A stretch of DNA of 56,421 nucleotides from Candidatus Latescibacterota bacterium (lineage in GTDB: Bacteria; Latescibacterota; UBA2968; UBA8231), in contig RKRN01000070.1 in assembly GCA_007571365.1 (NCBI GenBank), positions 1-56,421 on the forward strand. Direction: 5' to 3'. A program made the position numbers and the translations under genes. Positions 1-7,533 of the stretch are shown here, in pieces (within the stretch, counting starts at the first letter, position 1; every line of letters starts with the position of its first letter). The notes under the pieces are model-generated. The model saw nothing but the letters and a program-made list of their open reading frames with translations. It was not told where the DNA came from and ran no database searches.

Positions 1-1082
1 GGGGGAGTGCTCGCCGCCAAGGGCGTGGCCACCTTTTGCCCCATTGCGTTGAAGATGTCGATTTGGGCAAACTGAGCTCCGCCCTCGGGGATGGCAAAGG
101 GGATAGCGGTGCCGGCGTTAAAGGGATTGGGGTAGTTCTGCGCGAGCATGGGGTCGGGCGGTAGCGCGAAGCCGGACGGCACTGAGATGGACGTGGCAAC
201 GTCTCCCCATACGACTCGGTTTTCTGCACACGAGCCTTCGGCGCAGGTCTTGAAAACGAGCGAGGTAGCCTGTTCGGCGTCGAAGAGCAGATAGGTCTGG
301 CCGCGCTCGTCGCTAGTGGTCGTTATCTGCTGGGCTGCGCCGGCCGGGATGGGGATGGCCTCGTCGTCGACGAGCGCGTATGCCGGTGCCGCTCCGGGAT
401 TGGTAATGTCCCAAGTGAAAGATGCGCTAGGGCGGAGGTGCCCGGCTTGCAACAGGCGCGCCGACACGAGGATTTCGCCGGTGCTGCTGTCGGCTTTTCG
501 GCCGCTGCCAGCGGCCGAAAAGAAGGGGTTTTGCCCGACCAAGCGAAAGAAGATGCCATCCGGCAAAGCCTGCCCGTCGTCGTCGCAGTAATTGCGCAAG
601 AACGCAACTTGGGGGTGGAGGTCGTCGCGCTCGTTAAAGGAAGGCCCGAGTGACACCACATCGAGGTAGATGTCTATGGGGGTGGTGGGGCTGATAGAGT
701 CGGCCAAGGTGAAAGCCATGATGGCGAGATGACCTTCGCCCTCTATCGCGGCCCCGCCGAGGGTCGCGATGCCCCATTGGGCGGTTGGGCCTTTTATCTG
801 GGGCAGTCCTGGGGAGACAAAGGAATGGGCCCTCGTCGTCTCGCCTAGGGCGCCCGAGATCGCGGCGATCGCGTGGGCTGGTTCCCAGCTAAATTCGAAT
901 TTGACTTGGCGCACGCCGCTCATGTTGCGCGCCGAGACGCTGAACTCCACGGTGCTATTGGCGGCAAACCCGCAAAAAGGGCCTTCTGCGCTGGTGAAAA
1001 TTTCGGCATCTGCATTGGGACCGGCGGCCGCTAGGCGGGGCAATGCGGCGATACCGAGCAGGGCTATATAGCAGCGTAACAT
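1..1082 (-). CDS. Secreted protein with C-terminal sorting module (3' end cut by window)
   Basis: Reading the minus strand from the ATG at 1082 gives 360 codons without a stop up to the window edge, so the gene is partial at its C-terminus. The N-terminus (MLRCYIALLGIAALPRLAAA) is a signal peptide. The next 150 residues look like a cohesin-type or Ig-like beta-sandwich (VEFSVSARNMSGVRQVKFEF), but I cannot assign a family firmly. From about residue 317 comes the motif AQNYPNPFNAGTAIPFAIP, followed by IDIFNAMGQKV. This is the start of the FlgD-like or Por-type C-terminal domain that directs secreted proteins of FCB bacteria to the cell surface. A perfect hairpin lies inside the coding sequence at 494-522. 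No enzyme motif was seen. Reading frame and sorting module are clear; function is unknown. Confidence 0.85.
   Translation of the reverse strand, partial: MLRCYIALLGIAALPRLAAAGPNADAEIFTSAEGPFCGFAANSTVEFSVSARNMSGVRQVKFEFSWEPAHAIAAISGALGETTRAHSFVSPGLPQIKGPTAQWGIATLGGAAIEGEGHLAIMAFTLADSISPTTPIDIYLDVVSLGPSFNERDDLHPQVAFLRNYCDDDGQALPDGIFFRLVGQNPFFSAAGSGRKADSSTGEILVSARLLQAGHLRPSASFTWDITNPGAAPAYALVDDEAIPIPAGAAQQITTTSDERGQTYLLFDAEQATSLVFKTCAEGSCAENRVVWGDVATSISVPSGFALPPDPMLAQNYPNPFNAGTAIPFAIPEGGAQFAQIDIFNAMGQKVATPLAASTP
494..522. repeat. Perfect 13-bp inverted repeat inside a coding sequence
   Basis: CTTTTCGGCCGCT at 494-506 and its exact reverse complement at 510-522 are separated by 3 bases. The repeat lies in frame inside the secreted-protein gene and encodes part of FFSAAGSGRKA. 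A stem this perfect is unusual in coding DNA. It could be an inserted palindromic unit or a chance result of GC-rich codons. Confidence 0.7.
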
Positions 1083-1105
1083 GCTCTTTTCCCAAGTGAA
1101 TTAAA

Positions 1106-1270
1106 TGACGTTAGGCAGTTGGCTGCCATGGAGTCGTGCCCTTCGCCTGGCGTCGGCGGATCCTTTGGGAGACAGACGCCGTAGGTCTGTCCCTACGGTT
1201 CGACACACTCAGCCCCCCACGGGACAACGCCCAAGGGGCCGCCGGCTGCTAACGCTGCTGCGTAACGTCA
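1106..1270. mobile_element. MITE-like dispersed element, copy 1
   Basis: The element is bounded by imperfect terminal inverted repeats: TGACGTTAGGCAG at 1106-1118 and CTGCGTAACGTCA at 1258-1270, which match at 12 of 13 positions. It contains an internal palindrome with GTAGGTCTGTCCCTACGG around 1181-1199. Read as reverse complement, it matches the sequence starting at 54283 in order: TGACGTTACGCA, a GCGTTAG stretch, then CCGTAGGGACAGACCTA. It has no coding capacity. A non-autonomous miniature element or palindromic dispersed repeat fits best. Confidence 0.6.
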
Positions 1271-1292
1271 GTGATTAATTGATGTTACGCAG
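1258..1292. repeat. 13-bp inverted repeat
   Basis: CTGCGTAACGTCA (1258-1270) faces TGATGTTACGCAG (1280-1292) across a 9-base loop, with one G-T wobble. The left arm is also the right end of the MITE-like element. The sequence TGCGTAACGTCAGTGATTAA recurs as a direct repeat at 1504-1523. Confidence 0.65.
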
Positions 1293-1329
1293 TCGCTGGT
1301 TATCGTCGGCCCGTTGCTGGCCCCCGGCG

Positions 1330-1500
1330 TCATTCCCGCGCAAGAACGTCACCTCGTGCCTTGACACGGGGCGGGAATCCAGTACGCCATGCGGGCGAGA
1401 CGCCCGCGCACCCAGGTCCTTCCCGCGCAAGCGGGAATCCAGTCTGAGCACGGGCCGTCAATGGGATTCTCTGGATGCCTGCTTTCGCAGGTATGACAAA
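1330..1500. repeat. REP-like palindromic repeats (CCCGCGCAAGCGGG type)
   Basis: Two related units are visible. One starts CATTCCCGCGCAAG near 1331 and closes with GCGGGAATCCAGTA near 1384. The second, at about 1420-1442, is the compact hairpin TTCCCGCGCAAGCGGGAA followed by TCCAGT; a diverged half-unit with CTGGATGCCTGCTTTCGCAG lies near 1472. This resembles the CTGGATTCCCGC...GCGGGAATG class of extragenic palindromes found in many bacteria. With the flanking elements it fills the roughly 600-bp gap before recJ, where I see no gene. Confidence 0.6.
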
Positions 1501-1503
1501 GGA

Positions 1504-1523
1504 TGCGTAACGTCAGTGATTAA
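1504..1523. repeat. Direct repeat of element end
   Basis: TGCGTAACGTCAGTGATTAA is an exact copy of bases 1259-1278, about 245 bp further on, and brackets the REP-like units. Its first 13 bases also occur as reverse complement at 54282-54294. This marks it as a recurrent element end. Confidence 0.6.
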
Positions 1524-1678
1524 GTTGAAAAAATACAGCGAACAAATGTACGCAACACTAGCGTCTAGGCAAACGCGTTGGCTGCACCTTGACCGAGGCG
1601 CGGTTAGTGGTTAGTTGTTAGTGATTAGCCCCTGCCTCACCCCAGAAACGGGCCGGGCACCAACCGCTAACCACCACA

Positions 1679-3364
1679 ATGTATATGCGCCGTTACCCGG
1701 TCTGGAATGTCGTCCGCGACGCTCCGTACGATAGCTTAATTGATGCTCTACTCGCCGGCCGCGGCCTGACTCTCACCCAACTGCAAGTCGGCCCTGAAGC
1801 CTTGCATCGGCCCGAGCAAATGCAGGACATGGCCACCGCAGTTGCGCGCTTAGAACGCGCCGTGCGCACTCGCGAGAAAATCGTCGTGTACGGCGATTAC
1901 GATGTCGATGGGGTTTGCAGCACGACCGTACTGATGGATTTTCTCGAGCGCGTAGGAGCCGACTGCGACTGTCTTTTGCCCGATCGCCACAAGGACGGCT
2001 ATGGCCTCAAGCCGCCTGGGGTTGAGTGCGCCATAGCAAAGGGGGCCCAGGTCATCGTCACGGTCGACAACGGCATCTCGGCCTACGAAGCCTTGGAACT
2101 AGCCGCGGTACGCGGCGTAGAGGTCGTCGTCGTCGATCACCACCAACAGCTCGCCGAACTGCCACGCGCCTGCGCCATCGTCAACCCCAATCGACGCGAT
2201 TGCACCTATCCGTTCAAGGGCTTGGCCGGCGTCGGCGTCACCTTCAAACTAGTGCAAGCCCTCAGCGCGGCCTTTCTCGCCGACGAGGAGCGCCGGCGCT
2301 ATCTCAACGAATTGCTCGACTTAGTGGCTTTGGGGACGGTGGCCGATCTCGTACCCGTGCTGGGGGAAAATCGCCTGTTCATCCAACGCGGCCTGCAGAT
2401 CCTCCAGCACACCAAGCGCCTCGGGCTGCGGGCACTCAAGAAGGTGGCCAGCTATCGAGACCAGCCCCTTGATGCCGCCAGCCTGGGTTTTCGCTTGGGG
2501 CCGCGGATCAATGTCGCCGGTCGTTTGAAGACGCCCGATATAGCGCTACGGCTTTTGCGCGCGACACAAGAGGGGGAGGCCGCGCAGTTGGCCGACGAAC
2601 TCAACCGGCTCAACTCCCAGCGGCAGGCTTGGCAGCGCGAAGGCATACAGGAGGTCGAGGAACAGGTCGGCCCGGCCGAGGATGTGGCAGACCACATCAT
2701 CGTGGTGCTAGGGGAGTGGAATGTGGGGATCGTCGGCCTGTTGGCCAGCAAGTTGTGCGAAGAATACGCCCGTCCCGCCGTTGTATGCACCCAAGGCGGC
2801 GACCACGGCCTCTATGTAGGCTCGGCTCGCAGCATCCCGGGCTACGACATCAGTGCCGGGATTCACGCCTGCGAAGCGTACTTGCAGACGCACGGCGGCC
2901 ATCCGGCGGCCGCCGGGTTCTCGCTCACAGCCGACGCCTTTGAGTGCTTTCGCCTCGCGCTAATCAAGCACGCCAACGCCCACATTAGCCCCGAGGCCCT
3001 GCAACCTGTCTTGGACATTGACCTGATGCTCAACCCGGCCGATTTGACGCTGGACGCGGTGGAACAACTCGCCGCGCTAGAGCCTTTTGGCAACAGCCAC
3101 CGGCGGCCGGTTTTTGCCCTAGAGAACTGCCGGGTCGTCTGGTCGCGGCAAATCGGTACTGACGGTCGCCACTTCAAGGCCGAATTGGCGGTAGGGGGGC
3201 GTCGCTGTACTGCGCTGTGGTGGAACCAAAAAGACCTCGCAAACCAGATGCGGCCAGGCGACCAACTGAGCGCAGCGTTCGAGCTGGAGGCAGACACCTA
3301 TGCTGGCAACGGCGCCGTGCAGATGGTGCTCAAGGACTTGCATTTGCAGGAGCCGGTAGCTTAG
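1679..3364 (+). CDS. recJ: Single-stranded-DNA-specific exonuclease RecJ
   Basis: This is a 561-aa DHH/DHHA1 phosphoesterase, close to the usual bacterial RecJ length. It degrades single-stranded DNA 5' to 3' in recombination and mismatch or base-excision repair in the cytoplasm. The metal-binding motifs are in order: YGDYDVDG at about residues 71-78, VTVDNG near 127-132, VVDHHQQ near 151-157, and ALGTVADLVP near 217-226. The DHHA1 motif GGHPAAAGFS is near 406-415. An oligonucleotide-binding domain fills the last 120 residues. The ATG at 1679 follows a repeat-rich gap; an in-frame ATG at 1685 is an alternative. The gene ends 15 nt before the phosphoglycerate mutase start, so the two are probably co-transcribed. 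All catalytic residues I looked for are present. Confidence 0.95.
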   Translation: MYMRRYPVWNVVRDAPYDSLIDALLAGRGLTLTQLQVGPEALHRPEQMQDMATAVARLERAVRTREKIVVYGDYDVDGVCSTTVLMDFLERVGADCDCLLPDRHKDGYGLKPPGVECAIAKGAQVIVTVDNGISAYEALELAAVRGVEVVVVDHHQQLAELPRACAIVNPNRRDCTYPFKGLAGVGVTFKLVQALSAAFLADEERRRYLNELLDLVALGTVADLVPVLGENRLFIQRGLQILQHTKRLGLRALKKVASYRDQPLDAASLGFRLGPRINVAGRLKTPDIALRLLRATQEGEAAQLADELNRLNSQRQAWQREGIQEVEEQVGPAEDVADHIIVVLGEWNVGIVGLLASKLCEEYARPAVVCTQGGDHGLYVGSARSIPGYDISAGIHACEAYLQTHGGHPAAAGFSLTADAFECFRLALIKHANAHISPEALQPVLDIDLMLNPADLTLDAVEQLAALEPFGNSHRRPVFALENCRVVWSRQIGTDGRHFKAELAVGGRRCTALWWNQKDLANQMRPGDQLSAAFELEADTYAGNGAVQMVLKDLHLQEPVA

Positions 3365-3379
3365 AGGCTTGCTGCGAAG

Positions 3380-4603
3380 TTGGAGAGTGCGAACGTGATA
3401 AGTTCCCAATACGCCAAGGAGTTGTGCATCCGCGACAGCGACGCCAAGATCGTCCTGTTGGTCGTCGATGGCTTGGGTGGGTTGCCCCATCCGGCCACCG
3501 GCAAGTCCGAGTTGGAAACAGCCCAGTTGCCCAACTTAGACGCACTGGCCAAAGGGGGGACCTGCGGCCTGCTTTCGCCGTTAGGGGCTGGCTTTACCCC
3601 GGGCAGTGGCCCGGCCCATTTGGCCCTCTTTGGCTACGATCCTTGGCAGAACCAGATCGGTCGCGGGGCCCTTTCGGCCCTTGGTTTAGGGCTAGACTTC
3701 GCCCGCGGCGATGTGGCGGCGCGTCTCAATTTTTGCACGGTGGATGCGGCGGGCCGGGTGTGCGACCGCCGCGCTGGTCGCATCCCCACGGCAAAAGGTC
3801 GCCAGCTTTGCGAAACGTTAAAAGCAATTACAGTGCCCGGCGTGGCGGTGCAAGTCGCCGCTGAGATGGAGTATCGCGCTGGCGTGGTGTTTCGCGGCGC
3901 GGGCTTGGGCGACCAAGTCTCGGATTCGGACCCGCAAGTGACGGGCGTGCCGCCCAAGCCCCTGACAGCTCGCACGCCGGGTGCCGAGCGCACTGTGGAA
4001 GCGGCCAATGCCTTTGTGGAGCAAGCCGCCGCCTTGCTCGCCGACGAGCATCCGGCCAACATGGTGCTGCTGCGGGGATTTGGTCGCTATCCAGAGTTAG
4101 TGTCGATGGACGAGGCGTACGGGCTGAAAGCACTGGGCATTGCCGGGTATCCCATGTATCGCGGAGTGGCTGGTGCCGTGGGCATGGCGGTCGAAGCGGT
4201 CGGCTGGGACCTCGAATCCGAATTCGCCTTGCTCGAAAGCCGCTATGCGGACTACGACTTTTTTTACGTCCACGTAAAGAAGACCGACAGCGCAGGTGAG
4301 GACGGCGATTTCGACTTGAAGGTGCGGCTGTTAGAAGAGTTGGATACCTACATGCCGAGGTTGCTGGCCTTGCAACCCGCGGTACTCGTCGTCACCGGCG
4401 ACCACTCGACCCCGTCGATTATGCGCAGCCACAGTTGGCATCCGGTGCCCACAGTCATCGCCAGTCAGTGGGCGTTGGCCGACGCGGCGGATGAATTTTC
4501 CGAGCGCGGTTGCAGCACTGGCTGTCTCGGGATCGCGCCGTCGACTAGCTTGATGGCACTCGCGTTGGCCCATGCGCACCGGCTCGACAAATTCGGCGCT
4601 TGA
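3380..4603 (+). CDS. apgM: 2,3-bisphosphoglycerate-independent phosphoglycerate mutase, archaeal type
   Basis: A 407-aa member of the alkaline-phosphatase superfamily that interconverts 3- and 2-phosphoglycerate in glycolysis and gluconeogenesis. The N-terminal metal site is VLLVVDGLGGLPHP (residues 25-38). The conserved GSGPAHLALFGYDP segment (from about residue 75) carries the nucleophilic serine. The C-terminal metal sites are FFYVHVKKTDSAGEDGD and VVTGDHSTPSIMRSHSWHPV. The length fits the archaeal-type ApgM family rather than the longer GpmI. The open frame begins at a TTG at 3380; a GTG at 3395 would remove five residues without touching the fold, so the start is uncertain. The gene lies between recJ and a glycerophosphodiesterase, with almost no spacing to the latter. 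Confidence 0.93.
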   Translation: MESANVISSQYAKELCIRDSDAKIVLLVVDGLGGLPHPATGKSELETAQLPNLDALAKGGTCGLLSPLGAGFTPGSGPAHLALFGYDPWQNQIGRGALSALGLGLDFARGDVAARLNFCTVDAAGRVCDRRAGRIPTAKGRQLCETLKAITVPGVAVQVAAEMEYRAGVVFRGAGLGDQVSDSDPQVTGVPPKPLTARTPGAERTVEAANAFVEQAAALLADEHPANMVLLRGFGRYPELVSMDEAYGLKALGIAGYPMYRGVAGAVGMAVEAVGWDLESEFALLESRYADYDFFYVHVKKTDSAGEDGDFDLKVRLLEELDTYMPRLLALQPAVLVVTGDHSTPSIMRSHSWHPVPTVIASQWALADAADEFSERGCSTGCLGIAPSTSLMALALAHAHRLDKFGA

Positions 4604-4604
4604 G

Positions 4605-5453
4605 ATGATCGCGCCTCTGCGCATTGCCCACCGCGGTGCGTCCGGTCCGGGGCTGGCACCCGAAAACACATTGGCCGCTTGCGAAAAGGCACTCCAGATC
4701 GGCGTCGATATGCTCGAAATCGACGTCCGCGCCACCCGCGATGGCCAGATCGTAGTCCTGCACGACCCAGCCCTTGACCGGACCACCAACGGCACCGGCT
4801 TAGTCGCCAATCTCTTGGGCGAGCAAGTGCGCCAATTCGATGCCGGCCGCTGGTTTAGCGCAGATTTTGCCGGTGAGCGCGTGCCCCTGCTCGAAGACGT
4901 GCTCGACTTGGCGCGGAACCAAGCCCTCGTACTGATAGAGATCAAAGCCGACGGCATGGCCGAGCGCGTCCTGCAGGTGATTGAAGCGGCCAATGCGGTC
5001 GAGCGCGTCGTGGTACAGGCGTTCAATCCGCAAACCATCCAGCGGCTCAACTTGCTCGCGCCGACTCTGCCCACCGCGCTGTTGGTCGGTCAGTTGCCGA
5101 CCACACCCTCGCGGGTGCGTGCGCGTCGCCTCGTGCGCCAAGTGCTGCAAGTGGGGGCCAACGCGCTGGCAATGTGGTATGCGGCACTGACTCCGTCCTT
5201 CCTCGAAGAGATGCGCCTGCGAGGCATTGCGGTCTGGGCTTGGACCGTTGACGAGGATATTGCCATGCGCGATTTGGCGACGATGGGGGTGCCGGGGATC
5301 ATTACCAATCGGCCCGACCAGCTCAATCAAGTGCTCGACGAACTGGTCGCCGACGGGCCCCTGCGACCGCCGTTGGGTCGGCGCATCAAGCGCAGCCGTT
5401 GGGGGCGCCGCCGCCAGTTGCGCAAGCTCAAGACGGCCAAGCAGAGCCGCTGA
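4605..5453 (+). CDS. Glycerophosphodiester phosphodiesterase
   Basis: GDPD hydrolyses glycerophosphodiesters to glycerol-3-phosphate and an alcohol. The start is placed at the ATG at 4605, one base after the upstream stop, because the signature begins immediately: RIAHRGASG (His9, Arg10), PENT (19-22), EIDVRATRDG (Glu38, Asp40) and VLHDPALDRTTNGTG (His53). An ATG at 4572 would overlap the mutase gene by 32 bp and is less likely. No signal peptide is seen, so the enzyme is probably cytoplasmic. The barrel ends with GVPGIITNRPD. The last 25 residues form a very basic tail (GRRIKRSRWGRRRQLRKL) that is not part of the GDPD fold and may bind membrane or nucleic acid. The length, 282 aa, is slightly long because of it. 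Confidence 0.9.
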   Translation: MIAPLRIAHRGASGPGLAPENTLAACEKALQIGVDMLEIDVRATRDGQIVVLHDPALDRTTNGTGLVANLLGEQVRQFDAGRWFSADFAGERVPLLEDVLDLARNQALVLIEIKADGMAERVLQVIEAANAVERVVVQAFNPQTIQRLNLLAPTLPTALLVGQLPTTPSRVRARRLVRQVLQVGANALAMWYAALTPSFLEEMRLRGIAVWAWTVDEDIAMRDLATMGVPGIITNRPDQLNQVLDELVADGPLRPPLGRRIKRSRWGRRRQLRKLKTAKQSR

Positions 5454-5461
5454 GGTCGCAG

Positions 5462-5665
5462 ATGCTCTACACCTTGTTGGCCATACTGCTGTTGGTTGTC
5501 GTGGTGCTGAAGTTCTGGTCGCCCTTTGGTCAGCGGTGCCCCCAGTGCCAAGCGCGCCGGGAGGATGCGGAACACCCCTTGTGTCCAAATTGCGGATGGA
5601 TTTACGAAGTGCCTGGGGAAGCAGACGATGATTTTGCGCCGGACGACGAAAACGCGAAATTTTGA
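5462..5665 (+). CDS. Small membrane protein with zinc ribbon
   Basis: A 67-aa protein starting at the ATG at 5462. Residues 2-19 form one membrane helix (LYTLLAILLLVVVVLKFW). A compact zinc ribbon follows with two knuckles, CPQC (26-29) and CPNC (41-44), and then an acidic tail. The gene starts 8 nt after the glycerophosphodiesterase stop, so it is likely in the same transcript. A longer reading from 5399 would overlap that gene and give an implausible proline/glutamine-rich N-terminus. Function unknown; small membrane-anchored zinc ribbons are usually annotated as hypothetical. Confidence 0.75.
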   Translation: MLYTLLAILLLVVVVLKFWSPFGQRCPQCQARREDAEHPLCPNCGWIYEVPGEADDDFAPDDENAKF

Positions 5666-5701
5666 AGGGTGCGCTGCCGCGCTGTTGCGTCCTGTTTGCG
5701 C

Positions 5702-5731
5702 TTGACAACACCTTGTACTTCCCTTTAGATT
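5702..5731 (+). promoter_or_regulatory. Probable sigma70-type promoter for the DUF4398-like lipoprotein gene
   Basis: A perfect -35 box TTGACA lies at 5702-5707. A weak -10 candidate TAGATT lies at 5726-5731, with an 18-base spacer. Transcription would begin about 45 bases before the lipoprotein ATG at 5782. AAGGTG at 5772-5777 is a likely ribosome binding site. Confidence 0.5.
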
Positions 5732-5781
5732 GTCTCTAATTATAGGGAAGCACAGAACGTTCAAACTCAGGAAGGTGTACT

Positions 5782-6405
5782 ATGAAAATGCGGGCAATAT
5801 CGCTGTTTGTCGCCCTCGCGGTTTTGGCGGGCTGTGACGACCCTCCCACAGCCGAGCTCGACGCGGCCAAGCAAGCCCTTGACGCGGCCCGAGACGCCGA
5901 TGCCGAGCGCTTTGCCGCCAGCGAGTACTCGGCCGCGCAGCGCACGTACAGCGAGGCCGAAACAACGACCCAAACCGAAGACGAGCGCTTTTTCCTCTTA
6001 AAGGACTTTGAGCAGGCGCGGGCGCAAATCGCCGATGCCAAGAGCAAGGCCATGCAGGCCGAGTCGGCTGCGCGTACCGAAAAGAAACGCCAGCGGGAGT
6101 CAGCCGAAGCCGCCGTTGCAGTGGCCCACGACGCGGTCACCGCCGCCTATACCAGTCTAGAGGACGCGCCCTCTGGCAAGGGCACGGAAGCCGATATTGA
6201 AGTCCTGCACACCGATTTAGGTACGGCCGAAGCCGAAATAGAAGCGGCCGAAGCCGCACTGGACAGTGAGAATTTTTCCGATGCTGAGTCCCTCGCCGAA
6301 AGTGCGGATCAGAAGGCTACTGAAGTCGCCGATGGCGTGATAGTAGCCGTGGACAAATACCACGCGCTGGTCGAGAAGATGCGCCCTTGGTACGAGCGCT
6401 TCTGA
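5782..6405 (+). CDS. Lipoprotein, DUF4398-like, helical
   Basis: A 207-aa predicted lipoprotein. The signal peptide ends in the lipobox LAGC with Cys18. The mature part is almost entirely alpha-helical and rich in Ala, Glu and Asp (AAKQALDAARDADAERFAAS), with the A-P-xE-Y-xxAxxxYxxA pattern typical of DUF4398 periplasmic lipoproteins. Such proteins are thought to sit in the outer membrane and contact the cell wall or OmpA-like proteins, but no function is established. The gene has its own promoter candidate upstream and a strong intrinsic terminator downstream. It is followed by a cell-wall L,D-transpeptidase. Confidence 0.8.
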   Translation: MKMRAISLFVALAVLAGCDDPPTAELDAAKQALDAARDADAERFAASEYSAAQRTYSEAETTTQTEDERFFLLKDFEQARAQIADAKSKAMQAESAARTEKKRQRESAEAAVAVAHDAVTAAYTSLEDAPSGKGTEADIEVLHTDLGTAEAEIEAAEAALDSENFSDAESLAESADQKATEVADGVIVAVDKYHALVEKMRPWYERF

Positions 6406-6415
6406 GTGTGCGCCC

Positions 6416-7012
6416 TTGCAAGTTTCAATCACAAGCGGCCGGGAGTTATTCCCGGTCGCTTTATTTTTTTTCGCGCTGCTGTGGGGGCCGCCCGCCGGTC
6501 GGGCGGCCCGCGCGCTCTGGTTGGAGCATCAGCAACTGGTGCAAGCTGTTGAGCGCCACGACCTAGCTACGCCCTACATCGTCATCAATACCCAAGACAA
6601 TCTAATCCTGCTCCGCGACGGGGAGCAGGTGTTGCGCCAAGCCGCTTGTGCAACGGGCAGCGGTCGCAAGCTCGAAGGGGTCAAGCGGTGGCATCGCTGG
6701 ACGTTCGACACCCCCAAAGGCCGCTTCGCCATCCGCCGCAAAGTCGCCGATCCCCTGTGGATTCGGCCGGCTTGGTACTTTATCGAAAACGACGAGGAGA
6801 TTCCCATTTTCGCCGAAGATCCGCGGCGCTTCCAACGCGGGGTCTTGGGTGCGTACGCCTTGTACTTCCTCAAAGATTTTATGATCCACGGTACGCTCTT
6901 TGAAATCAACTTGGGCAAGAGCATTACGCACGGCTGCGTCCGGGTGGGCAGCGAGGACTTAGAGTACCTGTACGAAGCCGTCGAAATCGGCTGGCCGGTC
7001 TTTATCTACTAA
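6416..7012 (+). CDS. L,D-transpeptidase (YkuD domain)
   Basis: A 198-aa periplasmic peptidoglycan cross-linking or lipoprotein-anchoring enzyme of the YkuD fold. The catalytic signature is complete: MIHGT (His158) followed by KSITHGCVRV with Ser169, His172, Gly173, nucleophile Cys174 and Arg176. The TTG start at 6416 is chosen because the next 30 residues give a workable signal peptide (LFPVALFFFALLWGPPAG). No in-frame start between it and the mature domain would keep that segment. The stretch encoding this segment coincides with a strong intrinsic terminator. The stop overlaps the ATG of the next gene (TAATG), a coupled arrangement with a degenerate paralogue. Confidence 0.88.
   Translation: MQVSITSGRELFPVALFFFALLWGPPAGRAARALWLEHQQLVQAVERHDLATPYIVINTQDNLILLRDGEQVLRQAACATGSGRKLEGVKRWHRWTFDTPKGRFAIRRKVADPLWIRPAWYFIENDEEIPIFAEDPRRFQRGVLGAYALYFLKDFMIHGTLFEINLGKSITHGCVRVGSEDLEYLYEAVEIGWPVFIY
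6434..6471 (+). terminator. Intrinsic terminator overlapping the L,D-transpeptidase 5' end
   Basis: An 11-bp stem (AGCGGCCGGGA / TCCCGGTCGCT, one G-U pair) with a 5-base loop is followed directly by TTATTTTTTTT. This is a textbook rho-independent terminator, 28 bases after the lipoprotein stop codon. It also lies within the predicted signal-peptide codons of the next gene. Confidence 0.85.
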
Positions 7013-7533
7013 TGAAGCACCTAGCGTTGTTCTGGGCCTTGGCGTGTGGCGCGAGCGCGGCGTCGGCCGCGGACTTGGCCTATGTCAACGCCGCGCTGCG
7101 GGCTTGGTTGCAGGCCATAGAAGCGGATGCGCCGTACTTGCTGGTGGATCGGGGCGCGGGGGAGTTGCGGCTGATGCACGGGAGAGCACTCTTGCGGCGC
7201 GTGCCGCTGGTGGCTGATTCCCTCGGAGAGCAGCCGCCCGTGCAATCCTCACTTGAGGCCCGGTTGCGGCGCTATCGCCCCAGCAATCCTTGGCAGAGCT
7301 TGGTGCCCAGCCCTTTCGACTGGGAGCAGAACTTGGTTGCCGCTGCTTCGGCCGCTAGTGCCCTGTATTTTGCGAGCGGCCTGTTGATCTACGCCAGCCC
7401 GGCGTGGCACCGCCTAGGGGCTATAGACCTACAAATTGGAGTGGCTGATTTGCGAGCGTTGTACAGTGCCTGCGGCCCGGGCACAACGCTCGTCGTCCTG
7501 CCCGTCAATTGGCGAGAGGGGCCGCTGCCGTGA
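7012..7533 (+). CDS. Exported L,D-transpeptidase-like protein without catalytic motif
   Basis: A 173-aa protein with a clear signal peptide (MKHLALFWALACGASAASAA). It aligns by eye with the enzyme upstream. The early part, APYLLVDRGAGELRLMHG, corresponds to TPYIVINTQDNLILLRDG. The end, VADLRALYSACGPGTTLVVL, corresponds to SEDLEYLYEAVEIGWPVFI. Where the enzyme has SITHGCVRV, this protein has AIDLQIG, so the catalytic Cys, His and Arg are missing. It is probably an inactive tandem paralogue acting as a partner or regulator. The start overlaps the previous stop (TAATG) and the end overlaps the next start (GTGA). Export is well supported; the paralogy is my inference. Confidence 0.7.
   Translation: MKHLALFWALACGASAASAADLAYVNAALRAWLQAIEADAPYLLVDRGAGELRLMHGRALLRRVPLVADSLGEQPPVQSSLEARLRRYRPSNPWQSLVPSPFDWEQNLVAAASAASALYFASGLLIYASPAWHRLGAIDLQIGVADLRALYSACGPGTTLVVLPVNWREGPLP

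Noticed and set aside
1330-1500. CRISPR array
   Set aside because: The repeated units are palindromic and unequally spaced, and there are no regular spacers or cas genes in the window.
2026-2472. 148-codon open frame inside recJ
   Set aside because: It is a shadow of recJ in another frame, rich in Arg, Gly and Pro, with no motif.
4800-5711. 303-codon minus-strand frame over the glycerophosphodiesterase gene
   Set aside because: It runs antisense to a gene with clear family motifs and has a typical GC-rich shadow composition.
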